Positions 37,801 through 45,460 of a DNA stretch of 64,000 bases are shown piece by piece (positions within the stretch are counted from its first letter, which is position 1; every line of letters begins with the position of its first letter). The stretch is from the NCBI RefSeq assembly GCF_048541825.1, contig NZ_CP183332.1, positions 1,798,001 through 1,862,000 on the forward strand, read 5' to 3'. The notes below the pieces were generated by a model, which was given only the letters and a program-made list of their open reading frames with translations, searched no databases and was not told the DNA's origin. The stretch comes from Caulobacter sp048541825. Its GTDB lineage: Bacteria > Pseudomonadota > Alphaproteobacteria > Caulobacterales > Caulobacteraceae. The position numbers were made by a program, and so were the translations under genes.

Positions 37801-38295
37801 CTGCGCCAGCGCCAGGGCGCCGAGGCCCTGCTGGAGGATCGTGGCTGGTCGCCGCAGATCAATACCGGCGCGGCCGTGATGATCCCGGACGAATATGTCC
37901 CCGACCTGAATGTGCGCCTGTCGCTCTATCGCCGTCTGTCGGAAGCCGAGAAGTCGGCCGATCGCGAGGCCTTGGCGGCCGAACTGATCGACCGTTTTGG
38001 CCCGCTGCCGCCCGAGACCGACAGCCTGCTCAAGGTGGTGGCCATCAAGGGCCTGTGCCGCGAGGCCAATGTCGCCAAGATCGACGTCGGGCCCAAGGGC
38101 GCTGTGGCGAGCTTCCGCAACGACACCTACGCCAACCCACTGGGGCTGATGCAGTATGTCGCCAAGAACGGCCTGATCTGGAAGGTCCGCCCCGACCAGA
38201 AGGTGGTCATCAAGGGCGAGTGGGATACGCCGGCGCAGCGCCTGGATGCTGCGGAGAAGATCCTCGGGCACCTGGCCCGGATCGCGAAGGAGTAG
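34831..38295 (+). CDS. mfd: Transcription-repair coupling factor
   Basis: 1154 residues, full length. N-terminal UvrB-like domains, then the RNA-polymerase-interacting domain near 480-550 (HIDHGIGRYEGL), then a RecG-like translocase with GDVGFGKTEIA, TTLLARQHF, VDEEQHFG, TATPIPRTL and the GRVGRS motif. The last 180 residues form the D7 autoinhibitory domain. Mfd removes polymerase stalled at lesions and recruits UvrA. Convergent with lexA; the gap between them holds a repeat and a terminator. Confidence 0.97.
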   Translation: MAYDAKQIAKAAGGLTLSGAPEGFDALVMGDMARARGGLTAFVARDTARANAFADALKFFAPEIEVVIFPSWDCLPYDRVGPSAGVAAQRMATLSRLARGLGSAKPAILVIAAPALLQRVPDKSVLMRASYSAKVGSSVDIKDLERYFAVNGYVRASTVSEKGEFAIRGGVIDVYPSAAEEPVRLDLFGDTLESIRAFDPETQRSTKQLKEIDLLPVSEALLDAEGISRFRRGYVAKFGAPGDDPLYNTVSEGGRRAGLEHWLPLFYERMATLFDYLPDGALVGVDHQAAEARDERLAMIADAYDARASADRKSAYRPLEPQALYLTAAEWDQALDDRPHRKFTPFQPQGLDVIDMGAKLGRVFAAERAQDSVNLFEATADHASALAAQGKRVLFASWSEGSSERLGTMLADHGLKKISYAGYWQAAKANDPKIPQRVVLPLDHGFETETLAVISETDILGDRLARPRKKRRAANFLAEASALTQGDLVVHIDHGIGRYEGLKTLDVQGAPHDCLDLLYAGDSKLYLPVENIDLLTRYGTDGENVQLDKLGGAAWQSRKSKAKERLRVMAEGLIQIAAARQLKSVEETDAPQGVFDEFCARFPYEETDDQLSAIADVLGDLGSGKPMDRLICGDVGFGKTEIALRAAFVVAMSGKQVAIVCPTTLLARQHFKTFKDRFQGWPVKITRLSRMVTGKEAAETREGLANGQLEIVVGTHAILSKQVSFKDLGLVIVDEEQHFGVKHKEKLKELRADVHMLTLTATPIPRTLQMALSGIREMSIIATPPVDRLAVRTYISPFDPVTLREALLREKYRGGQAYYVVPRIKDLEEIEKFLRTQVPEVKYVVGHGQMAPTQLEDVMTAFYEGQYDVLLATTIVESGLDIPSANTLIVHRADMFGLAQLYQIRGRVGRSKARAYAYLTTPNEKTITLSAEKRLKVLQSLDSLGAGFQLASHDLDQRGGGNLLGDEQSGHIKEIGVELYQQMLEDAVAELRQRQGAEALLEDRGWSPQINTGAAVMIPDEYVPDLNVRLSLYRRLSEAEKSADREALAAELIDRFGPLPPETDSLLKVVAIKGLCREANVAKIDVGPKGAVASFRNDTYANPLGLMQYVAKNGLIWKVRPDQKVVIKGEWDTPAQRLDAAEKILGHLARIAKE

Positions 38296-38323
38296 GGCGG
38301 GGTGAGCTCTAACGCTCAAAATC

Positions 38324-38430
38324 CTTATCACCCCGGAAGCCTCGCAGAGGCTGTCCGGGACCCAGGGGCCGGCGCATCGTGATTGCCCCTGGGTCCCGAC
38401 GGGCCGCTGCGCAGCCGCCGGGATGACAAG
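38324..38430. repeat. Palindromic intergenic repeat (REP/MITE-like)
   Basis: About 107 bases between mfd and lexA fold as a nested palindrome. The outer ends match (CTTATCACCCCGG against the complement of CCGGGATGACAAG, 11 of 13). A central inverted pair reads GGGACCCAGGGGC and GCCCCTGGGTCCC, and a small CTCGCAGAG hairpin sits in the left arm. There is no coding capacity. It looks like a dispersed non-autonomous element. Confidence 0.75.
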
Positions 38431-38443
38431 TCAATTTACAACG

Positions 38444-38471
38444 AAAAAGGCCGCCCCAACCGGGACGGCCT
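38444..38471 (-). terminator. Rho-independent terminator of lexA
   Basis: On the reverse strand a ten-pair stem (38448-38457 with 38462-38471, one G-T pair) is followed by five T residues, 28 bases after the lexA stop. Confidence 0.88.
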
Positions 38472-38499
38472 GAAATCTCGATAAGCTCTAACCGAGCCT

Positions 38500-39210
38500 T
38501 TAGTGATACCGGCGAATAAGCCCAACCAGCTTGCCCTGCACTTCAACCTGGTCCGGACCAAAGATCCGCGTCTCGTACTTCGGGTTCGCAGCTTCCAGGG
38601 CGATTGAGCCGCCCTTCTTGCGCAGGCGCTTGAGGGTGGCTTCCTCGCCGACCAGGGCGACGACGATCTCGCCCGAGGTGGCGGTGTCGCCCTTCTTGAT
38701 GATCACATAGTCGCCGTCGAGAATGCCAGCCTCGATCATCGAGTCACCCTGCACCTCGAGCACATAGTGTTCGCCGCTGCCCAGCATCGACTCGGGGACA
38801 GGCAGACGGTCGCGTTCGTGCTGGATGGCGTCGATGGGCGTACCGGCGGCGATCTTGCCCAGGATCGGCAAGTCGCGGCTGTCATTGGCCGGCGCTGACG
38901 TGGCGCCGCTGCTGGAGGGGGGAGCCCCGCCACCGCCTTCCAACACCTGCGGCTTGAACGTCCCGCGCCCCTTGGGCGGCGAGGCGGTCGTCGCCTGTTG
39001 CGGCAGCTTGACCACCTCCAGCGCCCGGGCCCGGTGGGCCAGCCGGCGAATGAAACCGCGCTCTTCAAGCGCCGTGATCAGTCGGTGGATACCCGACTTC
39101 GACGCCAGATCTAGCGCCTCCTTCATCTCGTCGAAGGACGGCGAGACGCCGCTCTCCTTGATGCGTTCGTGGATGAACATCAGCAGCTCGTGCTGCTTGC
39201 GCGTGAGCAT
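38500..39210 (-). CDS. lexA: LexA repressor
   Basis: The ATG at 39210 gives 236 residues. The winged helix occupies residues 1-65. A Ser/Gly/Pro-rich linker longer than in E. coli spans about 75-110. The S24 autoprotease has the cleavage bond Ala122-Gly123, nucleophile Ser157 (VQGDSMIEAG) and Lys194, with the canonical 37-residue spacing. RecA filaments trigger self-cleavage and SOS induction. A GTTC-N7-GTTC box overlaps its promoter, so it represses itself. Confidence 0.97.
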   Translation of the reverse strand: MLTRKQHELLMFIHERIKESGVSPSFDEMKEALDLASKSGIHRLITALEERGFIRRLAHRARALEVVKLPQQATTASPPKGRGTFKPQVLEGGGGAPPSSSGATSAPANDSRDLPILGKIAAGTPIDAIQHERDRLPVPESMLGSGEHYVLEVQGDSMIEAGILDGDYVIIKKGDTATSGEIVVALVGEEATLKRLRKKGGSIALEAANPKYETRIFGPDQVEVQGKLVGLIRRYH

Positions 39211-39255
39211 CTCGACCTCGACAAAGACGCGGAACAAACCGCAAACCTTGTCGAT

Positions 39256-39270
39256 GTTCTCTAGGCGTTC
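39256..39270. promoter_or_regulatory. SOS box (LexA operator) of lexA
   Basis: GTTC-TCTAGGC-GTTC matches the alphaproteobacterial LexA consensus GTTC-N7-GTTC exactly. It starts 46 bases upstream of the lexA start and covers the -10 side of its promoter. Confidence 0.92.
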
Positions 39271-39284
39271 TTTCTTAATGTCAA
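39256..39284 (-). promoter_or_regulatory. Candidate lexA promoter
   Basis: On the reverse strand TTGACA (39279-39284) is followed after 17 bases by GAGAAC (39256-39261). The -35 is consensus and the -10 is weak. The LexA box occupies the spacer and -10. Confidence 0.6.
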
Positions 39285-39285
39285 G

Positions 39286-39606
39286 TTGACGACGCAGGAA
39301 CGCGAACCGTTCGACATTCGTTGGTGGCTGACGATTTTCAGAGGGGCGTCAGCCAGGCGCTACAGACAGTTGAACCCGACCGTGCCGGTATCGGTCGAGG
39401 GCAAGGGAGCCGGATTTGCCTTTGCGGTCATCGCCTACGGTCAGGAACATCACCTGATCTGGGTCGTCGCGATCGACAGCACGGGCGAGATCCGGTCAGC
39501 GGCCAATCCCACGGTTTGCGGGCAATCCCACTGGACCATCGGCCGCAAGATCGCGCCGCCGGCCAATGTCGAACCGCTCAGAACGGCGGTGGCCGCAGCG
39601 GGTTGA
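39286..39606 (+). CDS. Uncharacterised 106-residue protein divergent from lexA
   Basis: The only usable start is a TTG at 39286; the protein has no internal Met and no clear ribosome site. It has a basic N-terminus and a beta-rich, hydrophobic middle (GFAFAVIAYGQEHHLIWVVAID), and ends QSHWTIGRKIAPPANVEPL. I do not recognise the family, but the composition is protein-like rather than a shadow frame. The LexA box lies 16 bases upstream, so it might share SOS control. Confidence 0.5.
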   Translation: MTTQEREPFDIRWWLTIFRGASARRYRQLNPTVPVSVEGKGAGFAFAVIAYGQEHHLIWVVAIDSTGEIRSAANPTVCGQSHWTIGRKIAPPANVEPLRTAVAAAG

Positions 39607-39642
39607 GACTGAAAGACCCCCGAATCGCCGTCGTGATTCGGA

Positions 39643-40446
39643 TCATGCCGCCGGCGCGATGAGGCTTTTGAAAGTGCGGCTCCAGCGTGGCCCCTTGCTG
39701 GCATCCCACGAAAACAGCACGCGCTCGGCGCGACCGACCAGATTCTCGGCCGGCACGAAGCCCATGCCGGTTTCAGGCGGCAGGTGTTGATCCAGGTCGC
39801 TGTTCCAGGCGCAGACGGCGTCGCCCTTGCGAATCGGACCCGGATCGAAGCGGCTGTCGACAGAGTTGTCGCGATTATCGCCCATCATGAAATAGCAGCC
39901 TTCCGGTACGACATAGACGCCCGTATTGGCTGCCGCCGTGCGCGGGCCCTCGGAGTGGGTAACGTAGACTCGTCCGTTGGGAAGGGTCTCAGCGACCTCT
40001 TCAACCACCACTGGATAGCCGTCATCGCCCTTCACCCGTAGCCCCAGCGGCTCCTGGCTCACCGGTTTGCCGTTGAGCAGGACGACGCCGCCGCGCACCT
40101 GGATCTGGTCACCAGGCAGGCCAATCAGACGCTTGATGATGTCGGTGCGGCCATCGCCAGGCTTCTTGAACACCACGATGTCGCCGCGCTCGGGGGCGTG
40201 GCCGAGTAGCCGGCCATGTCCGACGGGTGGGCTGAACGGGATGGAGTGGCGGCTCCAGCCATAGGCGTATTTGGCGACCAGTATCCGGTCGCCGATCTCT
40301 AGGGTGGGCTCCATCGAGCCGGACGGGATCATGAAGGGCTGGGCCAGCACTGTTCGTGGGACCAGCATGATGGCCAGCGTCAGGGCGACGAAGCGCGCCC
40401 AGTCCAGCGACTCTGCCAGGAAGGTTGTGTTGCGCCGCGAGTCCAT
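39643..40446 (-). CDS. lepB: Signal peptidase I
   Basis: The ATG at 40446 gives 267 residues. One membrane helix (about 15-35) precedes the catalytic serine in IPSGSMEPT (Ser44) and the general-base lysine in DIIKRLIGLPGD; the MMGDNRDNS box is intact. It removes signal peptides at the outer face of the membrane. It is not beside rnc-era, the usual lepB context, so it may be a second copy. Confidence 0.93.
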   Translation of the reverse strand: MDSRRNTTFLAESLDWARFVALTLAIMLVPRTVLAQPFMIPSGSMEPTLEIGDRILVAKYAYGWSRHSIPFSPPVGHGRLLGHAPERGDIVVFKKPGDGRTDIIKRLIGLPGDQIQVRGGVVLLNGKPVSQEPLGLRVKGDDGYPVVVEEVAETLPNGRVYVTHSEGPRTAAANTGVYVVPEGCYFMMGDNRDNSVDSRFDPGPIRKGDAVCAWNSDLDQHLPPETGMGFVPAENLVGRAERVLFSWDASKGPRWSRTFKSLIAPAA

Positions 40447-40516
40447 GGTCACCCCTTGTGGCTGAGATCGGCCACAGAATGCGGGGCGGAGCTTGGCCAA
40501 ATCGTGGCGGGGCTTC

Positions 40517-41083
40517 CTAGAGCGCCGTCGCCCGTTCCGGGTGCCGGGGCGTGCAGTCGCGATAGAAGACGGCAAATTGGGCCATGTCCTTGTCATAGTC
40601 GCCCGACGGCATGACGGCCTGCCCCAGGGCCACCACCTTGCGCCTGTAGTCCATCTTGGCCGGCACGATCAGCACGCCGGCCTTGAGGGCTATATTGTAG
40701 AAGCCGGTCTTCCATTGCTTGGCCTTGCCGCGCGTGCCTTCCGGCGCAATCGTCAGCATAAACTCGTCACGGCGCGCGAACTCGTCGGCCATGGCCTGGA
40801 CGGTGTCGCCCGAGCGCGAACGGTCGACCGGCACGCCGCCCAGATCGCGCATCAGGCGCGCGAAAGGCCAGCGGAACAGCGAGATCTTGCCCATGAAGCT
40901 GAGCTTGAGGTTCAGGGCGTCGGCTGCGCCCAGGAAATAGACGAAGTCCCAGTTGCTGGTATGGGGCGCGGCGATGATCACGAACTTTCGGGTCGTCGTC
41001 GGGGCGGCGCCCTCAATGGTCCAGCCTTCATGCTTGAAGAAGGCGACCAGCGACCAGTTCACGACCCGGGCGATCCAGTGCAT
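40517..41083 (-). CDS. 1-acylglycerol-3-phosphate O-acyltransferase family protein
   Basis: 188 residues, short for PlsC but with the catalytic HxxxxD as APHTSNWDF and the phosphate-binding APEGTR motif. An N-terminal hydrophobic stretch suggests membrane association. It resembles the small acyltransferase-like proteins that modify lysophospholipids or other acyl acceptors. Substrate uncertain. Confidence 0.87.
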   Translation of the reverse strand: MHWIARVVNWSLVAFFKHEGWTIEGAAPTTTRKFVIIAAPHTSNWDFVYFLGAADALNLKLSFMGKISLFRWPFARLMRDLGGVPVDRSRSGDTVQAMADEFARRDEFMLTIAPEGTRGKAKQWKTGFYNIALKAGVLIVPAKMDYRRKVVALGQAVMPSGDYDKDMAQFAVFYRDCTPRHPERATAL

Positions 41084-41192
41084 TCGAGATCCTCCCGGAA
41101 TGATTCCGGCCGCTTTGGCGGGCCGGTTGTTAGTGAAGATACTTTGGGCGGAGCCGCGTCAAAACGCCAGACCGGCCTTACCCAGTGTGGTG

Positions 41193-41981
41193 TCAGCCCA
41201 GCAGGACGCGGGTGGCCTCGGCGACATTGGCCTGCCGCATCAGGCTTTCGCCAACCAGCATCGCCGTGGCGCCGGCCGCTTCCATCCGCACGACGTCGTC
41301 GTGCGTGAAAATGCCGCTTTCGGTGACCAGCAGGGCGCCTATCGGGGCCTGGGCGGCCAGGCGCTCGGTGACGGCCAGATCAACGACGAAGCTCTTCAGG
41401 TCGCGGTTGTTGATGCCCACCAGGGTCGCGCCCAGTTCGCCGGCGCGGGCCATCTCGGCCTCGTCATGCACCTCGACCAGAGCGTCCATGCCCAGGCGCT
41501 CGGCCTCGCTCATCAGCTCGGCGGCCAGAACGTCGTCGATCATCGCCAGGATCACCAGGATGGCGTCGGCGCCCAAGGCGCGGCTCTCCGAGACCTGCCA
41601 GGGATCGACCAGAAAATCCTTGCGGATACAGGGCAGGCTGACAGCGGCGCGAGCGTCGATCAGATAGGGATCGGCGCCCTGAAAGCTGGGCCCGTCGGTG
41701 AGCACCGACAGGCAGGACGCGCCGCCGGTCTCGTAGGCGCGGGCCAGGGCCGGCGGATCAAAGTCAGCGCGGATCAGGCCCTTGGACGGCGAGGCCTTCT
41801 TGATCTCGGCGATCAGGGCCAGCTTGCCGGACGCATGACCGTGCTTCAGCGCCGTCTTGAAGCCGCGCGGCGACGAGGCGTTGCGCGCGGCGTTATCGAG
41901 CGCGGCCTGGGTGCGGCGGCGCTTGCGATCGGTGACCTCATCGCGCTTGTAGGCGGCGATCTTGGCCAGGATGTCGGTCAT
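41193..41981 (-). CDS. trpC: Indole-3-glycerol phosphate synthase
   Basis: 262 residues, a single-function (beta/alpha)8 TrpC without the TrpF domain. Motifs LIAEIKKASPSKGLIR, CLSVLTDGPSFQG, IRKDFLVDPWQ, GINNRDLKSF and VTESGIFTHDD are intact. It closes the indole ring in tryptophan synthesis. It overlaps trpD by 4 bp (ATGA) and ends the trpGDC run. Confidence 0.97.
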   Translation of the reverse strand: MTDILAKIAAYKRDEVTDRKRRRTQAALDNAARNASSPRGFKTALKHGHASGKLALIAEIKKASPSKGLIRADFDPPALARAYETGGASCLSVLTDGPSFQGADPYLIDARAAVSLPCIRKDFLVDPWQVSESRALGADAILVILAMIDDVLAAELMSEAERLGMDALVEVHDEAEMARAGELGATLVGINNRDLKSFVVDLAVTERLAAQAPIGALLVTESGIFTHDDVVRMEAAGATAMLVGESLMRQANVAEATRVLLG

Positions 41982-43006
41982 GCGCTTGCCAGTTCGGTGT
42001 TGGTGGCCTTGACCAGGCCGGCCAGGGCCGCCTTGGCCGCGCCGCTGTCGATAGAGGCTGCAGCGGCTTCGATGCCTTCGACCAGGGTCTCGACCTTGTC
42101 GGCGACCAGGAAGGCGGCGGCGGCGTTCAGAAGGACGATGTCGCGATAGGCGCCCTTTTCACCATCCAGCAGCCGGGTGAGGGCGGCGGCGTTGAAATCG
42201 GGCTCGCCGCCGGTCAGGTCGGCCAGCGAAGCGCGGGGCAGGCCCACGGCTTCCGGGGTGATCGTGAAGAAGCGCACAACGCCATCGCGCCATTCGGCTA
42301 CCTCGGTCTCGCCGGTGGTGGTCAGCTCGTCCATACCCTGGCCGTGCACCGACCAGGCGCGCTCGGCGCCCAGGACGCCCAGGGCGCGGGCGATGGGCTC
42401 GACGAAGCGCGGGGCCGAGACGCCCATGACCTGACGTTTCGCGCCGGCCGGATTGGTTAGCGGGCCCAGCAGATTGAAGATGGTGCGGAAACCCAGTTGC
42501 TGGCGGATCGGCGCGACATGCTTCATCGCCCCGTGGTGAGCCTGGGCGAACATGAAGCAGATGCCGGCGTCGTCCAGAGCCTTGCGCTGCTGCTCTCGGC
42601 TGGCGTCGATATTGACGCCAAGGGCGGCCAGGACGTCGGCGGTGCCGGATTTCGAGGTCACGGCGCGATTGCCGTGCTTGGCCACCTTCAGGCCGCCGCC
42701 CGCCGCCACGAAGCCGACGGCGGTGGAGATGTTGAGGGTATGCAGGCCGTCGCCGCCGGTGCCGCAGACGTCGATGACGTCATAGGGATGGTCCAGCATG
42801 ACGGCGGCGCGGCGCATGGCGCGGGCGCAGGCGGCGATCTCGCCCACCGTCTCGCCGCGCAGACGCATGGCGGTTACCGCGGCGCCGATCTGGGCCGGGG
42901 TCGGCTCGCCGCGCAGGCAGGCGCTGAAGAAGACTTCGGCGTCATCCTCGGAAAGGTTCTGGCCGTCGGCCAGCTTGGCCAGCAGCGGCTTGAAGGTATC
43001 GGACAT
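41978..43006 (-). CDS. trpD: Anthranilate phosphoribosyltransferase
   Basis: 342 residues. PRPP-binding CGTGGDGLHTLNIST, KHGNRAVTSKSGTAD, and HGQGMDELT segments are present. It transfers phosphoribose to anthranilate. Seven bases separate it from trpG and it overlaps trpC. Confidence 0.97.
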   Translation of the reverse strand: MSDTFKPLLAKLADGQNLSEDDAEVFFSACLRGEPTPAQIGAAVTAMRLRGETVGEIAACARAMRRAAVMLDHPYDVIDVCGTGGDGLHTLNISTAVGFVAAGGGLKVAKHGNRAVTSKSGTADVLAALGVNIDASREQQRKALDDAGICFMFAQAHHGAMKHVAPIRQQLGFRTIFNLLGPLTNPAGAKRQVMGVSAPRFVEPIARALGVLGAERAWSVHGQGMDELTTTGETEVAEWRDGVVRFFTITPEAVGLPRASLADLTGGEPDFNAAALTRLLDGEKGAYRDIVLLNAAAAFLVADKVETLVEGIEAAAASIDSGAAKAALAGLVKATNTELASA

Positions 43007-43013
43007 GCTGCGC

Positions 43014-43610
43014 CTAGACCCAGACCGCCGCGTCGCGTTTCACGCCGGCCAGATCGATGAAATTGGCCAGCATCTGGTGGCCGCCCTCGGTGGCGATCGA
43101 CTCGGGGTGGAACTGCACGCCATGCACCGGGCGGGTGCGGTGCTGCACGCCCATGATCTCGCCGTCGTCGGTCCAGGCGGTGACCTCCAGCTCGGGCGGC
43201 AGATCTTCGCGGCGGATGGCCAGGCTGTGATATCGGGTTGCGGTGAAGGGGTTGGGCAGCCCCTTGAAGATGCCCTTGTCTGCGTGGTGGATGGGGCTGG
43301 TCTTGCCGTGCATCACTTCCTTGGCGCGGATCACCTCGCCGCCATAGGCCTGGCCGATAGCCTGATGGCCCAGGCAAACGCCCAGAATCGGCATGTCTTC
43401 CGGCGCGGCGCGCAGCAGGGGCAGGCAGATTCCGGCCTGGTCCGGCGCCTTGGGGCCGGGCGACAGCAGGATCGCGGACGGGCGCAGCGCAAGGGCCTGC
43501 TGCACCGTCAGGTCGTCGTTGCGATGGACCAGCGTCTCGGCCCCAAGCTCGTTCAGGTAATGCACGAGGTTGTAGGTGAAGCTGTCGTAGTTATCGATGA
43601 CCAGGATCAT
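43014..43610 (-). CDS. trpG: Anthranilate synthase component II (glutamine amidotransferase)
   Basis: 198 residues of a class I amidotransferase. N-terminal LVIDNYDSFTYNLVHYL, oxyanion strand LLSPGPKAPDQAG, nucleophile Cys in GVCLGHQAIGQ, and the His-Glu pair in VQFHPESIATEGG. It feeds ammonia to TrpE. TrpG is on the same strand as trpE but separated by 314 bp containing a small gene on the opposite strand. Confidence 0.97.
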   Translation of the reverse strand: MILVIDNYDSFTYNLVHYLNELGAETLVHRNDDLTVQQALALRPSAILLSPGPKAPDQAGICLPLLRAAPEDMPILGVCLGHQAIGQAYGGEVIRAKEVMHGKTSPIHHADKGIFKGLPNPFTATRYHSLAIRREDLPPELEVTAWTDDGEIMGVQHRTRPVHGVQFHPESIATEGGHQMLANFIDLAGVKRDAAVWV

Positions 43611-43721
43611 GACCTAGCTTCTAGAACGGCCGGACCGGAAGCGGGAGGGGGTTTGCGGCATTTGAGCGCGAGAAAGGCTTAAGGCGATTACAGATCGCTT
43701 GGCGTGGGGCATGATTGAGGC

Positions 43722-43928
43722 ATGGTCTCGTCTGATTCCGCCCTCGATCCGGTCGCCATCGCCTATGCCCGCGCTCTGCTGCGGCCAAGAGAGCGTCGCC
43801 AGAAGATGGCGCCCGTCCTGGCGGCGGCGGCCTTCGCCGCGTTCTGCGCGCTCAGCTTCGCCACGGTGATGGTTTTAGCCCCGCCGGCGGTCACCCAGCA
43901 TCTGCCGGCTGACCGCCTGGGGTATTAG
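43722..43928 (+). CDS. Putative small single-pass membrane protein between trpG and trpE
   Basis: 68 residues with one hydrophobic helix (about 30-52, APVLAAAAFAAFCALSFATV) after a basic RPRERRQK stretch, so N-terminus inside is likely. It is on the opposite strand to the trp genes, and its stop overlaps the trpE stop. The ribosome site is weak. It is not a known leader peptide. The call rests on frame, membrane signal and fit to the gap. Confidence 0.45.
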   Translation: MVSSDSALDPVAIAYARALLRPRERRQKMAPVLAAAAFAAFCALSFATVMVLAPPAVTQHLPADRLGY

Positions 43929-45460
43929 GCGAAGCGCCAGGCCTCTTCGGCGGCGCGTTTGAGGGCGCGGGACTTGTGCAGGGTCTCGTCATATTCGGCG
44001 TCAGGATCGCTGTCGGCGACCACGCCGCCGCCGGCCTGCACGTACATCATGCCGTCCTTGACCAGCGCCGTGCGCAGCACGATGCAGGTATCGACCGAGC
44101 CATCGGCGCCGATATAGCCCACGGCCCCGGCATAGCCGAGGCCGCGCTTCTCGATCTCCAGCTCGTCGATGATCTCCATGGCCCGCACCTTGGGCGCGCC
44201 CGACAGCGTGCCGGCGGGGAGGGCGGCCATCAGCACGTCGACCGGATCAACACCTTCGGGCGCGACCCCCTCGACATTGGAGACGATGTGCATGACGTGG
44301 CTGTAGCGCTCGACCTTGAAGCTCTCGGTCACCTTGACGCGCGGACCTTGGTGCGGCTTGGCAGGCTCGTTCTTGCCCGCCTGCTTCAGCATCGAGACGC
44401 GGCCGACGTCGTTGCGGCCCAGGTCCAGCAGCATCAGATGCTCGGCGCGCTCCTTGGGGTCGGCCAGCAGCTCGGCTTCCAGCGCCAGATCCTCTTCCGG
44501 CGTCGCGCCGCGGGGGCGGGTGCCGGCGATCGGGCGGATGGTGATCTTGCCGTCGCGAAGCCGCACCAGGATCTCTGGGCTTGAGCCCACCAGGTGGCAG
44601 CCATCTAGATTGAGGAAAAACAGAAACGGCGACGGGTTGGTCCGGCGCAGCGAGCGGTAGAGCGCGAACGGATCCAGGTCGAACGGCGCGCGGAAGCGGT
44701 GGCTGGGCACCACCTGGAAGATGTCGCCGGCCCGAATGTACGCCTTGGCCTTCTCGACCACGACCGCATAGTCCTCGCGGCTGACCGGCGTAGTGAACGC
44801 GATCGGCGCATGGCCCTTGCGGGGCGCGTCATGGGCCAGCGGCCGGCGCAGGTCGGCCATCACCGTCTCGATGCGGGCCCGAGCGGCGTGGTGCGCGTCT
44901 TCAGCGGAGACGCTGGCCAGCGGACGCACGGTCGTGACCAGGATGATCTCCTGGGCGATGGCGTCGAACACGGCCACGATCGAGGGCCGGGTCATGATGC
45001 CGTCAGGCAGGCCGGTGGTGTCTTCATTGATGTCGGGCAGACGCTCGGCCAGCCGCACCATGTCGTAGCCCAGCGCGCCAAACACCCCGGCGGCCATAGG
45101 CGGCAGGCCCTTGGGCAGCTCGATACGCGAGGCGGCGATCAGGTCGCGCAGGCTGTCCAACGCGCCGCCGGCCTGGGGCGTGAACTCGCCCCGGGCGATG
45201 GCGTCGCCTTCGGCGATCTCGGCCTGGTCGCCGCGACAGCGCCAGACGAAGTCTGGCTTCATCGCCACGATGGAGTATCGGCCGCGCCAGGCGCCGCCCT
45301 CGACGCTTTCGAACAGGAAGGCATAAGGCTTGCCCTGTCCGATCTTCAGATAGGCCGAGACCGGGGTCTCGAGATCGTCAATCAACCGGGTCCAGACGAC
45401 CTGGGGCTGACCGGCATCGTAAGCCTGGGCAAAGGCGTCAAAGGCGGGCTCAAGGCTCAT
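43925..45460 (-). CDS. trpE: Anthranilate synthase component I
   Basis: 511 residues. The chorismate-binding domain shows PSPFLFFLNLDGCHLVGSSPE, TRPRGATPEED and AGTLSGAPKVRAMEIIDELE; an N-terminal regulatory domain carries the likely tryptophan-inhibition site. It makes anthranilate with TrpG. Its start overlaps the ppiD stop by 4 bp, so it is translated with ppiD and has no attenuator leader directly upstream. Confidence 0.97.
   Translation of the reverse strand: MSLEPAFDAFAQAYDAGQPQVVWTRLIDDLETPVSAYLKIGQGKPYAFLFESVEGGAWRGRYSIVAMKPDFVWRCRGDQAEIAEGDAIARGEFTPQAGGALDSLRDLIAASRIELPKGLPPMAAGVFGALGYDMVRLAERLPDINEDTTGLPDGIMTRPSIVAVFDAIAQEIILVTTVRPLASVSAEDAHHAARARIETVMADLRRPLAHDAPRKGHAPIAFTTPVSREDYAVVVEKAKAYIRAGDIFQVVPSHRFRAPFDLDPFALYRSLRRTNPSPFLFFLNLDGCHLVGSSPEILVRLRDGKITIRPIAGTRPRGATPEEDLALEAELLADPKERAEHLMLLDLGRNDVGRVSMLKQAGKNEPAKPHQGPRVKVTESFKVERYSHVMHIVSNVEGVAPEGVDPVDVLMAALPAGTLSGAPKVRAMEIIDELEIEKRGLGYAGAVGYIGADGSVDTCIVLRTALVKDGMMYVQAGGGVVADSDPDAEYDETLHKSRALKRAAEEAWRFA

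Noticed and set aside
36664..38331. A 555-residue - strand frame opposite mfd
   Set aside because: Mirror frame of mfd without motifs; mfd has intact helicase motifs along its length.
39321..39662. Alternative + strand frame overlapping the 106-residue ORF
   Set aside because: Arg/Gly/His-rich, starts inside the other frame and resembles a shadow.
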